The notes beneath the pieces are model-generated. The model was not told where the DNA came from and made no database searches. It saw nothing but the letters and a program-made list of their open reading frames with translations. Source: Verrucomicrobiota bacterium (GTDB lineage: Bacteria; Verrucomicrobiota; Verrucomicrobiia; CAIQCK01). From it: a DNA stretch of 64,000 nt. Shown here one piece after another: positions 62,992 to 64,000 of the stretch (within the stretch, counting starts at the first letter, position 1; every line of letters starts with the position of its first letter). The translations under genes were made by a program, and so were the position numbers. The stretch spans positions 137,511 to 201,510 of the forward strand of contig JACRQF010000005.1 in assembly GCA_016222825.1 (NCBI GenBank), given 5' to 3'.

Positions 62992-64000
62992 CGAACTCCT
63001 TCCTGCTGGATCTCCGCCAGCTTCACCGGCCGTTTCTCCTGCCACGACCGGTCGGCGGCGAAGATCACCTCATGCGTTCGCACCGCGTCGCGCAGCCCGG
63101 TCAACGGCATTTCCCCGCCGCTCGCGAGCGACTCAAAGAACCGGTCGAACTCCACCTGATACGGATGGTCGCTCACGTCGCCGGAATCCACCGGCTTGTA
63201 GGGAAGCTGCGTCCATTTCTTGTCCGCGCCGGCAAACTTGTCGTCGAGCACCGTGCCCTCGCTGCCAACCAGATGCGTGTGGAAGTAATACGGTTGGAAG
63301 CAATCCAGCACCGACGCCACCTTACCGACACGGCCATCCTTGAACTTGAGCATCGCCACCGTCGTCGAGGGAAACTCGAACGACGCGAAAGCCGGGTTTG
63401 CCGAGCGCGTGCTATAACCGAACACCTCATCCACGTCACCGCCCATGCACAGCAGTAGCGCGTCCATCGCATGACAGCCCGCGAGCATCAAGCTGCTCAC
63501 GCCATCCTGCGCCTTTGAATACCACGAGAAGCCGGCATACCACGGGCCGATGCCATGATAGTAGTCCACCTCGCCGTAATGCACCTTGCCCAGCCGACCG
63601 CGGTCTATCAGCGACTTGATCTCGCGGAACTGCGCCGCAAACCGCATCTCGAAGCAGACGCAGACCTTCACGCCCGCCGCGCGGATGGCGCGCTCGACCT
63701 CGCGCAGGCCAGCCAGTGAGAGCGCGAGCGGCTTCTCGATGATCATGTGTTTACCGGCGCGCGCGGCAGCAAGAATCTCGTCTTGGTGATGCCGGTGGAA
63801 GCTGCAAATGGAGACGACGTGGATGTCCGGCTCCGCGAGCATCGCGGCGTAGTTGTCGTAGGTCTTGAGTGCGCAACCGTGCTTTACCGAAACCTCCGCC
63901 GCGTCGAGTTTGCGCGACGAGCAGACTGCCGTCACCTGGCCGAGCGGCCCTGCGTTGATGGCCGCGATGTGCGCGCCCGCGGCCCAACCGTAGCCGACAA
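62988..64000 (-). CDS. Gfo/Idh/MocA-family oxidoreductase (5' end outside window)
   Basis: NAD(P)-dependent sugar or inositol dehydrogenase family. The frame is open at the right edge. Its visible start is VGYGWAAGAHIAAINAG, the GxGxxG/A nucleotide-binding turn, so only about 10 residues are missing. A GTG at 63935 would cut into this turn and is not the start. Other motifs are the EKPLALS catalytic lysine segment (HMIIEKPLALSLAG), VCFEMRFAAQF and a GVSSLMLAGCHAMDALLLCMGG segment. The stop overlaps the VOC start by four bases, making it the first visible gene of a five-gene operon. Confidence 0.92.
   Translation of the reverse strand, partial: VGYGWAAGAHIAAINAGPLGQVTAVCSSRKLDAAEVSVKHGCALKTYDNYAAMLAEPDIHVVSICSFHRHHQDEILAAARAGKHMIIEKPLALSLAGLREVERAIRAAGVKVCVCFEMRFAAQFREIKSLIDRGRLGKVHYGEVDYYHGIGPWYAGFSWYSKAQDGVSSLMLAGCHAMDALLLCMGGDVDEVFGYSTRSANPAFASFEFPSTTVAMLKFKDGRVGKVASVLDCFQPYYFHTHLVGSEGTVLDDKFAGADKKWTQLPYKPVDSGDVSDHPYQVEFDRFFESLASGGEMPLTGLRDAVRTHEVIFAADRSWQEKRPVKLAEIQQEGVR

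Overview
The window looks like chromosomal DNA of a GC-rich member of the Verrucomicrobiota or a related PVC-group bacterium. This is inferred from gene content: a huge autotransporter-associated beta-strand-repeat exoprotein, a Tat-exported GH29-type fucosidase beside a PQQ-type beta-propeller and an M60 peptidase, a class I lysyl-tRNA synthetase, and a ceramidase/MttB/oxidoreductase catabolic cluster. No marker gene such as rRNA is present, so the phylum is not proven. I saw no rRNA, tRNA, CRISPR array, insertion sequence or prophage.

Region 1 (1-38514, minus strand) is one uninterrupted reading frame. It starts at an ATG at 38514 with a signal peptide and is still open at the left edge, giving at least 12,838 codons. 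It is built from autotransporter-associated beta-strand repeats (beta-helix ladder), with two embedded PA14-like domains, five copies of a GY(I/V)GAP module spaced about 3.4-4.5 kb apart, and about a dozen LDQ-x-F-(L/V) modules. The long plus-strand frames over this region are exact-register antisense shadows of it.

Region 2 (38515-43306) holds the 480 bp leader of the giant gene (a 14 bp palindrome and a terminator-like hairpin), sppA upstream in the same direction, a divergent unknown membrane protein, and a plus-strand group of purine nucleoside phosphorylase, cytidine deaminase and a SAM methyltransferase. The first two form a nucleoside salvage pair.

Region 3 (43322-48465, minus) is a set of three exported proteins: an M60/TCAF-like metallopeptidase, a PQQ-like beta-propeller, and a Tat-signal alpha-L-fucosidase. 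Together they suggest attack on glycoprotein- or mucin-like fucosylated material.

Region 4 (48581-58374) carries a CitMHS-type sodium:proton antiporter, a tandem universal stress protein, a Dus-family tRNA-dihydrouridine synthase, two small proteins, class I lysS directly abutted by a methyltransferase, and a large secreted glycosidase-like protein. The methyltransferase contains a 69 bp, exactly in-frame palindromic element.

Region 5 (58346-64000, minus) is a tightly packed operon with overlapping stops and starts: Gfo/Idh/MocA oxidoreductase (cut by the right edge), VOC protein, non-pyrrolysine MttB homologue, secreted ceramidase-like hydrolase and an APC amino-acid/amine permease. It reads as a catabolic unit for an unknown, probably methylated or lipid/amine-derived substrate.
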